From positions 1 to 62,030 of the forward strand of contig NZ_CAKZHY010000127.1 in NCBI RefSeq assembly GCF_936928535.1: DNA of 62,030 nucleotides, read 5' to 3'. The position numbers were made by a program, and so were the translations under genes. This document shows, in pieces, positions 52,179-60,964 of this stretch (positions are counted from its first letter, which is position 1; every line of letters begins with the position of its first letter). Source of the DNA: an uncultured Bradyrhizobium sp. (lineage in GTDB: Bacteria > Pseudomonadota > Alphaproteobacteria > Rhizobiales > Xanthobacteraceae). Below the pieces are notes generated by a model. That model saw only the letters and a list, made by a program, of their open reading frames with translations, was not told the DNA's origin and did no database searches.

Positions 52179-52991
52179 ATGCAGGGCCCTGAGGACGACG
52201 CCGGCCTCGCCGGCAAGGTTGCGCTGATCAGCGGCGGCGGTGCAGCAGGCGATGGCATCGGCAATGGCCGCGCTGCAGCAATTCTGCTCGCGCGCGCCGG
52301 CGCGAGAGTGCTGGTGGCCGATCGCGACCTCAGGCTCGCCGAACGCACCGTCGAGATGATCATGGCCGAGAGCGGCACTGCCGCAGCCCAGGGCGGCGAC
52401 GTCACCAGCGAGAACGACTGCAAGGCGCTCGTCGAGGCCGCCCTCGACCGCTGGGGTCGGCTCGATTTCCTCGACAACAATGTTGGAATCGGCAGCCGCG
52501 GCAGCGTGGTGGACGAGGCGCCGGAGCAATATCGCCGCGTCATGCAGGTCAATGTCGAGACCATGTTCCTGCTGTCGAAGCACGCGATCCCCGCCATGAT
52601 CAGGACCGCCAAGGGCGGCGCGATCGTCAACATCTCCTCGATTTCGGCGCTGCGGCCGCGCGGGCTGACGACCTACACGACTTCAAAGGCGGCCATCATC
52701 GGGCTGACGCGCGCGATGGCAGTCGATCACGGCCGCGACAATATCCGCGTCAACTGCATCTGCCCCGGACCGATGTACACGCCGATGGTCTATGCCCGCG
52801 GCATGAGCGAGCAGGCCCGCGCCCAGCGCGCCAGGGCCTCCGTGCTCAAGACCGAGGGGACCGGCTGGGACGTCGGCCATGCCGTCAAATTTCTCCTGAG
52901 CAACTTTGCGCGCTACATCACCGGCCAGGTGCTGGTGGTGGACGGTGGCGTGACGTTGCAGGCCCCCGAACGCGAGTCGCAAGAACACTAG
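52179..52991 (+). CDS. SDR-family oxidoreductase
   Basis: 270 residues from the ATG at 52179 (GGGATGGAACGAG upstream). The cofactor loop is ISGGGAAGDGIGNGRA, an expanded version of TGxxxGIG. NNVG, NISSISAL and YTTSK are intact. It is first in a run of SDR, CMD protein and SDR. The third gene shares the unusual G(x)GxGNGRA loop and the C-terminal GTGWDV motif, so the two SDRs look like diverged duplicates. Confidence 0.88.
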   Translation: MQGPEDDAGLAGKVALISGGGAAGDGIGNGRAAAILLARAGARVLVADRDLRLAERTVEMIMAESGTAAAQGGDVTSENDCKALVEAALDRWGRLDFLDNNVGIGSRGSVVDEAPEQYRRVMQVNVETMFLLSKHAIPAMIRTAKGGAIVNISSISALRPRGLTTYTTSKAAIIGLTRAMAVDHGRDNIRVNCICPGPMYTPMVYARGMSEQARAQRARASVLKTEGTGWDVGHAVKFLLSNFARYITGQVLVVDGGVTLQAPERESQEH

Positions 52992-53005
52992 AGGAAACAT
53001 GCAAA

Positions 53006-53560
53006 ATGGCCCGCCTGCCCTATCTCGATGCCGACCAGGTCGCGCCCGAATATCGCGACATGCTCAAGCGCAACACCAATCTGCATAAGCTGCTGGTCAA
53101 CTCGCCGGAGATGGCGCGTGCCTTCAACGGCATCGGCGGCTACATCCGTTTCAAAAGCAAGCTCGACCCTCGCCTGCGCGAACTTGCTATCCTCCAGGTC
53201 GGTTGGATGGAGAAGTCGGAATACGAGTTCACCCATCACGTGAAGATCGGCAAGGAGTTCGGCGTCACCGACGAGGATATCGCCGGCCTGATGGCGGAGA
53301 CCGAAGGCAAACCGTCAAAGCTGGAGCCGCTCGCCAGGGCGATCCTCAAAGGCGCCCGCGAGATGGTCCGCGAGCTTGCGATGTCGGATGCGACCTTCGC
53401 CGAGATCAAGCAGCACCTCTCCGACGAGCACATGACCGATCTCGTCCTGACCATCGCCTTCTATTGCGGCGTGGTGCGCGTGCTCGCCACCATGAAGATC
53501 GACAACGAGCCTTATTACAAAGAGGTACTCCAGCAGTACCCGATCCCGGGAGTGAACTGA
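53006..53560 (+). CDS. Carboxymuconolactone decarboxylase-family protein
   Basis: 184 residues, AhpD/CMD-like helical fold. MARLPYLDADQVAPEYRDML opens it, and LRELAILQVGWMEKSEYEFTHHVKIG is the family core. The usual CxxC of AhpD is replaced, since no Cys pair is present (WMEKSEYEFTHH), so peroxidase-type activity is unlikely. It is encoded between two SDR genes with 14 and 1 bases of spacing and probably acts in the same unidentified degradation pathway. Confidence 0.85.
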   Translation: MARLPYLDADQVAPEYRDMLKRNTNLHKLLVNSPEMARAFNGIGGYIRFKSKLDPRLRELAILQVGWMEKSEYEFTHHVKIGKEFGVTDEDIAGLMAETEGKPSKLEPLARAILKGAREMVRELAMSDATFAEIKQHLSDEHMTDLVLTIAFYCGVVRVLATMKIDNEPYYKEVLQQYPIPGVN

Positions 53561-53561
53561 G

Positions 53562-54362
53562 ATGCGCTTGAAGGACAAGGTTGCGATCGTCGTTGGCGCC
53601 GGCCAGAGCCCCGGCGAAGGCATGGGCAACGGCCGCGCCACCGCACTCACCTTTGCGCGCGAAGGCGCAAAAGTGCTGTGCGTCGACCATCATCTGGAAT
53701 CGGCGCAGGAGACCGTCGCGATGATCGCGGCGAAGCAGGGCACCGCGGCGGCCTTCAAAGCCGACGTGACAAAATCTGCGGACATCAAGGCGATGGTGGC
53801 GGAGGCACAGGCGCGCTGGGGCCGCATCGACGTGCTGCACAACAATGTCGGCGTCAGTCTCGCCGGGGGCGATGCCGAACTGCTGCAAATCACCGAGGAG
53901 GCGTTCGATCGTGTCGTCGCGATCAATCTGAAGAGCTGCATTCTGGCGGCGAAGGAAGTGATCCCGATCATGCGCGCGCAGAACAGCGGCGCCATCATCA
54001 ATATCTCGTCGATGGCGGCGATCACCACCTATCCCTACGTCGCCTACAAGGCGACGAAATCGGCGATGATCGCCTTTACCGAGCAGCTCGCCTATCAGAA
54101 CGCCGAATACGGCATCCGCGCCAACGTCATCCTGCCCGGCCTGATGAACACGCCGATGGCCGTCGATACCCGCGCCCGCGAATGGCACAAGACCCGCGCC
54201 GAAGTCGAAGCCGAGCGCGACAGCAAGGTGCCGCTGCGCAAAAAGATGGGCACCGGCTGGGACGTCGCGAACGCCGCGCTGTTCCTGGCGTCGGATGAAG
54301 CGAATTTCATCACCGGCGTCACGCTGCCGGTGGATGGCGGAGCGAGTGTGAGGCGGGGGTAG
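53562..54362 (+). CDS. SDR-family oxidoreductase
   Basis: 266 residues. The cofactor loop is VVGAGQSPGEGMGNGRA, NNVG is present, and the active site reads NISSMAAITTYPYVAYKATK with Tyr and Lys in the YxxxK pattern. The C-terminal GTGWDVANAALFLASDEA and GVTLPVDGG resemble the SDR at 52179. It begins 1 base after the CMD gene stop, so it is translationally coupled. Confidence 0.88.
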   Translation: MRLKDKVAIVVGAGQSPGEGMGNGRATALTFAREGAKVLCVDHHLESAQETVAMIAAKQGTAAAFKADVTKSADIKAMVAEAQARWGRIDVLHNNVGVSLAGGDAELLQITEEAFDRVVAINLKSCILAAKEVIPIMRAQNSGAIINISSMAAITTYPYVAYKATKSAMIAFTEQLAYQNAEYGIRANVILPGLMNTPMAVDTRAREWHKTRAEVEAERDSKVPLRKKMGTGWDVANAALFLASDEANFITGVTLPVDGGASVRRG

Positions 54363-54413
54363 GTCGATCTACTCCCTCGCCCCGCACGCGGGGACAGGCG
54401 AGGGAGAGCGCGC

Positions 54414-55745
54414 TCAGCGTGAATAAGTCACCCGCCAGATCGTCCCGCCCGTATCTTCCGAGATCAGCAGCGATCCATCCTTGGTCACCGCGATCCCCAC
54501 CGGCCGCCCCCACACCTGGCTGTCGTTCACGACAAAGCCCGTGACGAAATCCTCGTACTCCCCGGTCGGTTTGCCGTCCTTCATCCTGATGCGGATCACC
54601 TTGTAGCCGGTGCGCTTCGAGCGGTTCCAGGAGCCGTGCTCGGCGGCGAAGGCGTCGCCGTGATATTCGGACGGAAACTGCGTGCCCTGGTAGAAGGTCA
54701 TGCCGAGCGAGGCCGAATGCGGTTGGATCAACACGTCCGGGACCGTCACCTTGTCCTTGAGGTCCGGCCGCGCGCCGGCGTGACGCGGATCTTCGTTGTT
54801 GCCGATGTAGAACCACGGCCAGCCGTAGAAGGCGCCCTCTTTAACGCTGGTGACGTAGTCGGGCACGAGATCGTCGCCGAGCCCGTCACGCTCGTTGGTC
54901 GAGCACCAGGGCAGGTTCGTTTGCGGCTGGATCGCAAGACCGACACAGTTTCGGATGCCGGTGGCATAAAGCTTGCGATCTTTACCCTCGGGGGTGAACG
55001 AGAGCACCGCGGCACGCTCCGCCTCATAGCCCCAGGAGGCGCCGAGCGCCTGCGCGCGCGCCCAGGCCTCGAGCCCGCCGGGCGGGCTGCCCATGCCTTC
55101 GGCGACATTGCTGGCCGAGCCAACCGACACCAGCATGCGCTTGCCATCCGGCGTGAACACGATGTCGCGGGTGGAATGGCCCGATCCCTGCGCGAGATTC
55201 GCCACCACCACATCGGCCTTGCCCGACGCTTTCAGATCGCCGGCATGATAGGGAAAGCGGACGACGTTGCCGGCATTGGCGACATAAACCCATTGCGGGT
55301 TCTCACCCGTCGGGAAGAAACCGATGCCGAAAGGATGGGTGAGCCCGCTGGCGAAGACCTCGTTGGTCGCGACCTTGCTGCCCTCCCCGAGACGCAGCAC
55401 GCGAATGCGCCCCTGTCCGGTCTCGGCAACGAAGATATCGCCGTTCGGCGCGACGCGCAGCACGCGGGCGTCGGAAAGGCCGTCAGCCAGAAGCTCGATC
55501 TTGAATCCATCAGGTACATCAGGCGTCGCACTGCCGCGAGCCGTCACCCGCGTGGAGTTGGACACCGAGGGCGAGGCGCCGGGCTTTGGCAGATCCTGCG
55601 GGCGGATCAGCCTGACGGTACCGGGCTTGTCAGCCTGCCAGCTGCCATAGGCATCCTTGCCCTGCAGCACGGGCTCTCCTTGCGCGCTTGCAGAAACGAC
55701 CAACAGCCATGCGGACACCATCATGTGCGAAACATGAATCTTCAC
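54414..55745 (-). CDS. Exported PQQ/sorbosone-dehydrogenase-type beta-propeller protein
   Basis: 443 residues with a signal peptide (MMVSAWLLVVSASAQG). It belongs to the soluble glucose/sorbosone dehydrogenase family: GFKIELLADGLSDARVLRVA, FVAETGQGRIRVLR, and AEHGSWNRSKRTGYKVIRI near the C terminus. Members use pyrroloquinoline quinone as cofactor and oxidise aldoses or aldehydes in the periplasm. Whether PQQ residues are complete cannot be judged by eye. It is convergent with the SDR cluster. Confidence 0.85.
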   Translation of the reverse strand: MKIHVSHMMVSAWLLVVSASAQGEPVLQGKDAYGSWQADKPGTVRLIRPQDLPKPGASPSVSNSTRVTARGSATPDVPDGFKIELLADGLSDARVLRVAPNGDIFVAETGQGRIRVLRLGEGSKVATNEVFASGLTHPFGIGFFPTGENPQWVYVANAGNVVRFPYHAGDLKASGKADVVVANLAQGSGHSTRDIVFTPDGKRMLVSVGSASNVAEGMGSPPGGLEAWARAQALGASWGYEAERAAVLSFTPEGKDRKLYATGIRNCVGLAIQPQTNLPWCSTNERDGLGDDLVPDYVTSVKEGAFYGWPWFYIGNNEDPRHAGARPDLKDKVTVPDVLIQPHSASLGMTFYQGTQFPSEYHGDAFAAEHGSWNRSKRTGYKVIRIRMKDGKPTGEYEDFVTGFVVNDSQVWGRPVGIAVTKDGSLLISEDTGGTIWRVTYSR

Positions 55746-55926
55746 GCCACCTTCCTCCCGGACTCATCTGCCAAATCCCACGTCAGCTCATGCCCGCACG
55801 ATGTGCAGAGGGTGTGACCCATCGTACTGGAAAACGGCGCGGATCGGTGCAACAGATTGTAAGGGCACGGCCGCAGGTTGCGGTCATCAAAGCTGCGGCA
55901 TCCGTGCCGCCATTGATGGGGTAATC

Positions 55927-57120
55927 ATGTGGGGATCGATCATATCGGAATGGGCGAGCCTGCTGCTGCGCTGGCTGCACGTGGTGGCCGCGATCGCCTG
56001 GATCGGCAGTTCCTTCTATTTCATTGCCCTCGATCTCAGCCTCAAGCCCAGGAGCGACCTGCCTGACGGCGTGCAAGGCGAGGCCTGGCAGGTCCATGGC
56101 GGCGGCTTCTACCGGATCATGAAATATCTGGTGGCCCCGACCCGGATGCCGGACGAATTGACCTGGTTCAAATGGGAGGCCTACACCACCTGGCTGTCCG
56201 GCTTCGCGTTGATGGTGGTGGTGTACTATCTCGACGCCGACCTGTTCCTGGTCGACAAGTCGATCCTCGAACTCACGCCATTCCAGGCCGGACTGTTCAG
56301 CTTCTGCAGCCTCGCATTGGCGTGGTTGCTTTACGAGGCCGCCTGCCGCACCGGCCTTGCGCAGCGCGAGCTGCCCTTCGCCATCGGCGGCTATCTGTTC
56401 CTGGTCGCGCTGACCTACGCCTTCACCCATGTGCTGAGCGGGCGCGGCGCCTTCAACCAGATCGGCGCGCTGATCGGCACCATCATGGTCGCCAACGTCT
56501 TCGCGGTGATCATCCCGAACCAGAAGAAGATCGTCGCGGCGCTGATCGCGGGACAGGCGCCCGATCCGAAACTCGGCAAGACCAGCAAGGAGCGGTCGGT
56601 CCACAACAACTATCTGACGCTGCCGGTCGTCGTGCTGATGATCAGCAATCACTATCCCCTGCTCTACGCCACGCGCTTCAACTGGATCATCGTCGCGATC
56701 GTGCTGGCGCTGGGGCCGGTGATCCGTCATTTCTTCAACGAGGGCCATGCCGGGCGCAAATCGCCGTGGTGGGTGTGGGGCGTCGCTGCCGCAGGTGCGA
56801 TCGCGATCCTGTTCCTCTCTGCGGCCGGCCCGCGCGAGGTCAAGACCGGCGCGCTGTCAGCGCAGCCGACACTCGCCAATGTCGAGGAGATCGTGATGTC
56901 CCGCTGCAGCATGTGCCATGCCGCCGAGCCGGTGTGGGCCGGCATCGTGACCGCGCCGAAAGGCATTCTGCTCGACGCACCCGAGCACATCCATCGCAAC
57001 ATCCGCCTGATCGGCCGCGTCGCGGCCTGGTCCAATGCGATGCCGCCGGGCAATATCACCGAGATGACCAGCGAGGAGCGCGCCGTCCTCGCCGCCTATA
57101 TCAGCGAGCAGGATCGCTGA
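55927..57120 (+). CDS. puuD: Membrane urate hydroxylase with cytochrome c domain (PuuD)
   Basis: 397 residues from the ATG at 55927. About eight to nine membrane segments follow (from LLRWLHVVAAIAWIGSSFYF), with the conserved GGGFYRIMKYLVAP and FKWEAYTTWLSG. A C-terminal c-type haem domain carries CSMCH (about residue 330). It oxidises urate to 5-hydroxyisourate, delivering electrons to its own haem. No other urate-pathway genes (hydroxyisourate hydrolase, OHCU decarboxylase) are in the window. Confidence 0.9.
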   Translation: MWGSIISEWASLLLRWLHVVAAIAWIGSSFYFIALDLSLKPRSDLPDGVQGEAWQVHGGGFYRIMKYLVAPTRMPDELTWFKWEAYTTWLSGFALMVVVYYLDADLFLVDKSILELTPFQAGLFSFCSLALAWLLYEAACRTGLAQRELPFAIGGYLFLVALTYAFTHVLSGRGAFNQIGALIGTIMVANVFAVIIPNQKKIVAALIAGQAPDPKLGKTSKERSVHNNYLTLPVVVLMISNHYPLLYATRFNWIIVAIVLALGPVIRHFFNEGHAGRKSPWWVWGVAAAGAIAILFLSAAGPREVKTGALSAQPTLANVEEIVMSRCSMCHAAEPVWAGIVTAPKGILLDAPEHIHRNIRLIGRVAAWSNAMPPGNITEMTSEERAVLAAYISEQDR

Positions 57121-57258
57121 TCACCGATGCTGCATGTCGCGAAATGAAATTCCCGGTCTCCCCTCGATTTGAAAATGACTTGAGCGCCTATCCGGCGTAG
57201 ACAAGGCTGGCGGCTGCAGGCCGTCCAGAGTCAGTTCGCAATTGCCGGGGAAATCACA

Positions 57259-58116
57259 GTGACCCTCAAGAACGTCATCGGGATCGACCACGCCGTGGTC
57301 ATGGTGAAGGACCTCGACAAGGCTGCCGAGAACTATCGCCAGCTCGGCTTCACGCTCTCACCGCGCGGCACCCACAGCGCGCATATGGGTACCGGCAACT
57401 ACACCATCATGTTCGACCCCGACTATATGGAGCTGCTCGGCGTGCTGGTCGCAACCGAGCACAACGCGCCGGCGCGCGCCTTTGTCGAGCGACAGGGTGA
57501 AGGCATCGAACGCATCGCCTTCACCGCGATCGATTCCGCCGCCGGGGCCGAGGAAATCCGCGCGCATGGCTTCACGCCGATCGGACCGACCGATTTCGAG
57601 CGGCCGGTGACGTTGCCTGACGGCACCGTCTCGGCGGCAAAATTCCGCACCTTCATGTGGCCGACCGCGGAAGCGCCCGGCGGCGTGCGCATCTTCGCCT
57701 GCCAGCATAAGACCCGCGAGACGGTTTGGATTCCCGAGCTGATGACGCACGCCAACGCCGCGAAGCGGATCAGGCAGGTGCTGATCGCAGCGCCCGAGCC
57801 CGCAGCGGAAGCCGCGCATCTGGCGCGGCTGATCGATCGCGAGCCGAAGGCAGAGGGCGACGGCGCGGTGACGGTGACGTCGGGCGGCGACCGCGCCGAC
57901 TTCGTTTATCTGACGCTGGAGCAGCTCGGCAAACGCTATCCTGGCGTGCCGCTCGCCGGCCTCTCGAGCCGCGGCGGCGCAGCGCTGGTGCTCGTCAGCG
58001 GCGATCTCACGGCGACCGAGAAAGCGCTCGGCCCGGCGGGCATCCGAAGCGGAGCTGCGGTCGTCGTGCCCCCGGCCAAGGCCAACGGCACCCTGCTCGC
58101 CTTCGTCGCCGGCTGA
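57259..58116 (+). CDS. VOC-family (glyoxalase-like) protein
   Basis: 285 residues from a GTG at 57259 (CCGGGGAAATCACA upstream). The N-terminal VOC domain starts IGIDHAVVMVKDLDKAAENY, and the rest includes HMGTGNYTIMFDPDYMELLG, giving His and Glu ligand candidates. The C-terminal half is a second, degenerate VOC module (FVYLTLEQLGKRYPG). Function is unassigned; members include dioxygenases and isomerases. Confidence 0.8.
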   Translation: MTLKNVIGIDHAVVMVKDLDKAAENYRQLGFTLSPRGTHSAHMGTGNYTIMFDPDYMELLGVLVATEHNAPARAFVERQGEGIERIAFTAIDSAAGAEEIRAHGFTPIGPTDFERPVTLPDGTVSAAKFRTFMWPTAEAPGGVRIFACQHKTRETVWIPELMTHANAAKRIRQVLIAAPEPAAEAAHLARLIDREPKAEGDGAVTVTSGGDRADFVYLTLEQLGKRYPGVPLAGLSSRGGAALVLVSGDLTATEKALGPAGIRSGAAVVVPPAKANGTLLAFVAG

Positions 58117-58193
58117 TTTGAGGCAATTCTTTAACGTGCGTTTACCCGGTGGCTCTAGGCTTCCGGTGAAGTCCGAGCCGCCCGGGGACATGC

Positions 58194-58469
58194 ATGTTCA
58201 AAGAGGGATCGCCGATCGCTTACGACGCGCCGGCCGAGCTGAAGAAGTGGCCGTCGCTGAAGGGCCAGCGGCAGAAGGATCGTGGTCCGCCCTATCTCGT
58301 CTACAACGGCACGCTCGCCGACTGCGTCCGGGAACTCATGGGCAAGCCCGTCAAGGGCATCTCGCTCTACGACATCATGACGAAGCCGCAAGCGGCCTTC
58401 GACCAGGCCGTGCTGTCGCCCGGCGATGCCGCCGAGATCGCGATGCGCAAGGATTTTCCCAAGGCTTAG
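58194..58469 (+). CDS. Small conserved hypothetical protein
   Basis: 91 residues starting MFKEGSPIAYDAPAELKKWP at 58194, with GGGGACATGC before the ATG. It is soluble and charged, with no signal peptide and no motif I recognise. The codon use fits neighbours, so it looks like a real gene. It is flanked by the VOC gene and a GC-rich hairpin region. Confidence 0.65.
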   Translation: MFKEGSPIAYDAPAELKKWPSLKGQRQKDRGPPYLVYNGTLADCVRELMGKPVKGISLYDIMTKPQAAFDQAVLSPGDAAEIAMRKDFPKA

Positions 58470-58494
58470 ACGGCAAGGCCTAAGGCTCCGACCT

Positions 58495-58531
58495 CGCGGT
58501 TCCCGTAGAACCGCGGGCGCGGCTGCCCGCG
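58495..58531. other. Two overlapping GC hairpins (mutually exclusive)
   Basis: CGCGGTTC (58495-58502) pairs with its complement at 58508-58515, an 8-base perfect stem. CGCGGGC (58512-58518) pairs with 58525-58531. The shared bases 58512-58515 cannot be in both stems. It lies 26 bases past the stop of the small protein, with no T-run. It could be a terminator part or a switch-like leader for the transglycosylase gene 130 bases on. Confidence 0.5.
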
Positions 58532-58663
58532 TTCCTGCGAGGGGAACACCGTACTAACACCGGTGGTCTCGCGGAATCGCAGCTTCGCCGCAATTACGGT
58601 TAAGAAGTCCTTGTCACCGGCGCCCGCTGGTCGTTCCCCCACAGTTCGAGGACTCTTACCGAG

Positions 58664-59632
58664 ATGCGATTTCTCGTCGCGGCTTGCGCTGCGTTCCTGC
58701 TTCTGATGTGCGACGTCAGCCCGGAGCCGACATGGCAAACCTCACATTTCGACCAGGCCACGCCGAAGTCCGACCGCGCGCCCTCTTTGGTGCCAATCGT
58801 CGAACTCTTCCTCGCGAGTGTGCAGGCCATCGAGCTGGCCAATGCGCGCGCATCCTTTGAGGAGCCGATCGAGCCGGAGCCCGCAGTCGAAGTGGCCACA
58901 GAGCCTCCGGCGTCCCCGACTGAGCAATTCTGCCGTGCGCTGAAGGAAGCGGCCGAGGAGAGCGGCATTCCCGTCCCGTTCTTTGCCCGCCTGCTCTGGC
59001 AGGAGAGCCGATTCAAATCCGACGAGGTCAGCCAGGCCGGCGCGCAAGGCGTTGCGCAGTTCATGCCGGAGACCGCCGCTGAAATGGGGCTCGACGATCC
59101 CTTCGATCCGATGAAGGCGCTGCCCGCATCGGCAAGATTCCTGCGCAAGCTCCGTGACGATTTCGGCAATCTCGGCCTCGCCGCGGCCGCCTACAATGCC
59201 GGTCCCGGCCGCATCCAGAAATGGCTCGCCAGGGAAAGCGACCTGCCTCGCGAGACGCGCGACTATGTCCGCATTATCACCGGCACCAAAGCCGAAGACT
59301 GGATCGAGCGCGCGGATGCGCTGGCGATCCGGATCGACCTGCCGCGCGAGGCGCCCTGCGAGGGCGTCGGCAGCCTGTCCAAGACGAGGGACGTTGCCTG
59401 GGTGTCCGCGAACCTCACGCCGTCGACTGCCACCATCATTCGCAGGGCCGAGCAGTTGGCGGCGCGGCTCGCAGCCAATCGCGCCCGCAAGCATCTCGTG
59501 GCCCTGCTCCGCAAGAGCGGCGCGGCCCACGGCAAGGCGCGCAGCATGATCGCGGCCCGTGCCAAGGGTGCTGCCAAAGGGGCGAAGGCCCACGCCATTC
59601 GTGTGGCGGCGCGCGAGCGGTCTTCGAGCTGA
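58664..59632 (+). CDS. Lytic transglycosylase, Slt-type catalytic domain
   Basis: 322 residues. A short hydrophobic N terminus (FLVAACAAFLLLMC) ends near a Cys that could be a lipoprotein site (LLLMCDVS). The catalytic Glu is in ARLLWQESRF (about 109), and the fold motifs GAQGVAQFMPETA and AAYNAGPGRIQKWL follow. It cleaves peptidoglycan glycan strands. A basic C-terminal tail of about 80 residues, rich in Ala, Arg and Lys, is unusual and may bind wall or DNA. Confidence 0.85.
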   Translation: MRFLVAACAAFLLLMCDVSPEPTWQTSHFDQATPKSDRAPSLVPIVELFLASVQAIELANARASFEEPIEPEPAVEVATEPPASPTEQFCRALKEAAEESGIPVPFFARLLWQESRFKSDEVSQAGAQGVAQFMPETAAEMGLDDPFDPMKALPASARFLRKLRDDFGNLGLAAAAYNAGPGRIQKWLARESDLPRETRDYVRIITGTKAEDWIERADALAIRIDLPREAPCEGVGSLSKTRDVAWVSANLTPSTATIIRRAEQLAARLAANRARKHLVALLRKSGAAHGKARSMIAARAKGAAKGAKAHAIRVAARERSSS

Positions 59633-59654
59633 GGCCCCGTGCCGGACCAGATCG

Positions 59655-59780
59655 GCGAAAACAACCCCATGCACAGTAGCCGGCGCCATCAGGATCGCCG
59701 GCCTTGCGCGGCGGCGTGTTTTGAGGATTTACAGAAAATCCTTTGACCCGTCGGGCAAAACAGGTGCATGATGGCATCAT
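59655..59780 (-). repeat. Dispersed element with conserved ends, copy 2
   Basis: Reading minus, it begins ATGATG at 59780, has 12 variable bases, then the 14-base block (59762-59749) and, after 69 divergent bases, the 25-base block (59679-59655). Both blocks are identical to copy 1 (17407-17540). Its interior holds two hairpins, GGATTT-AAATCC and CCGGCG-CGCCGG. It lies between the transglycosylase gene and the 59949 gene. Confidence 0.8.
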
Positions 59781-59948
59781 CGCGATATCAGCCGGTCTCC
59801 ACCTCGCGTCCGATCCCGGACGCCTGAACCGGCTTGCGCGAGAACGCCTCTCCGACATCTGAAAACTCTCAACCGCCGCGCCAGCAGACGCGCGACCCGC
59901 TTCGCTCGCCGCGAGCCCGCGCGCCTCCGCCGGCAAAGGACACAACGC

Positions 59949-60551
59949 ATGACGACATCCCTCACAGTTCCGGAAACGACCGCCATCGCAGCCAGCGATC
60001 GCGCCGGGGCCATCCCGAGCCCGAAGGTCAAGCTGCGCCGCCGGAACATCGTGATCGAACATCCCGACCCGGAAGCCGGCGAAGCGCTGTTGGCCGAAGC
60101 GCTCGGCGCCGCCGACCGCGACGCGCTGCATGGCCTGCTGAGCCAACTGGTGAAGGCCAGCGTCGTCGCCCGCAAGCCCGACCAGGGCACTCTCGCCTTC
60201 ATGGTCTCGACGCTGAAGAACATCGCGCCGAGAGATTCGCTCGAATCCATGCTGGCGGCGCAGATGGTGAGCATTCAGGTCGCGACGATGCGCTGCGCCT
60301 GTCGCCTTGCCTGCACCGAGGACGTGCAACAACAGGAGAGCCTGACGCGCGCGCTGACGCGGCTGTCACGCACCTTCGCGGCCCAGATCGAGGCGCTGAA
60401 TCGCCATCGCAGCAACGGCGCGTGCGCGATCACGGTGCAGAATCTGTCGGTGCAGGACGGCGGCAAGGCGGTCGTCGGCAATTTTTCGCAGCACGCGAAC
60501 CTGATCGCTGCGCAGTCTGGCCTCGTGCGCGCGGAAGTCCTCCCCGCATGA
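59949..60551 (+). CDS. Conserved protein of unknown function, first of a pair
   Basis: 200 residues. The C-terminal half, with MVSIQVATMRCACRLACTED, RLSRTFAAQIEALNRHR and ITVQNLSVQDGGKAVVGNF, matches a family I remember from many Proteobacteria, always with a small Cys/His-rich protein gene next to it. The N terminus is variable. No enzymatic motif, signal peptide or membrane segment is seen. It overlaps the next start by four bases (ATGA). Confidence 0.7.
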   Translation: MTTSLTVPETTAIAASDRAGAIPSPKVKLRRRNIVIEHPDPEAGEALLAEALGAADRDALHGLLSQLVKASVVARKPDQGTLAFMVSTLKNIAPRDSLESMLAAQMVSIQVATMRCACRLACTEDVQQQESLTRALTRLSRTFAAQIEALNRHRSNGACAITVQNLSVQDGGKAVVGNFSQHANLIAAQSGLVRAEVLPA

Positions 60552-60964
60552 GCCACGCCCGCAACACCGCATCAATGCGGGCGAGCATCCGCTGCGGCGC
60601 GCGAACGCGCAGCGGCGAAACCTGTCGCGCACCGGCGCTGCGCGGCAAGATGCGCTGCCGCATGCACGGCGGCGCGTGGGGATCCGGCGCGCCTGATGGA
60701 AACAGCAATGCCGTCAAGCACGGCTTCTTCACCAGCGAGGCGATCGAGGAGCGGAAGTTTGTCCGCACCATATTGGCTGAAGCGGAGAGCCTGCTCTGCC
60801 AGCTGCCCGCACAACCGCAAAAGAACGCCACCCCGCGCGAGAACGGAACCCAGCCCACTCCGGGAACAGAAAGTCCCGTTCGCAATTCACATATGTTGGA
60901 AAGTGAGGTGCGTCATGGGCCAATCAAAGCCGATGAGGCCGACCGCGATCGTCGTCGAGGATGA
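60548..60964 (+). CDS. Small Cys-rich HGG-motif protein, second of a pair
   Basis: 138 residues from the ATG overlapping the previous stop. It carries CGARTRSGETCRAPALRGKM followed by CRMHGGAWGSGAP and GNSNAVKHGFF. The C..C..C..H spacing suggests metal binding, and the HGG-containing motif is known from many proteobacterial and phage-associated small proteins, without a defined function. Its 3' end overlaps the response regulator by 50 bases in another frame. Confidence 0.68.
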   Translation: MSHARNTASMRASIRCGARTRSGETCRAPALRGKMRCRMHGGAWGSGAPDGNSNAVKHGFFTSEAIEERKFVRTILAEAESLLCQLPAQPQKNATPRENGTQPTPGTESPVRNSHMLESEVRHGPIKADEADRDRRRG

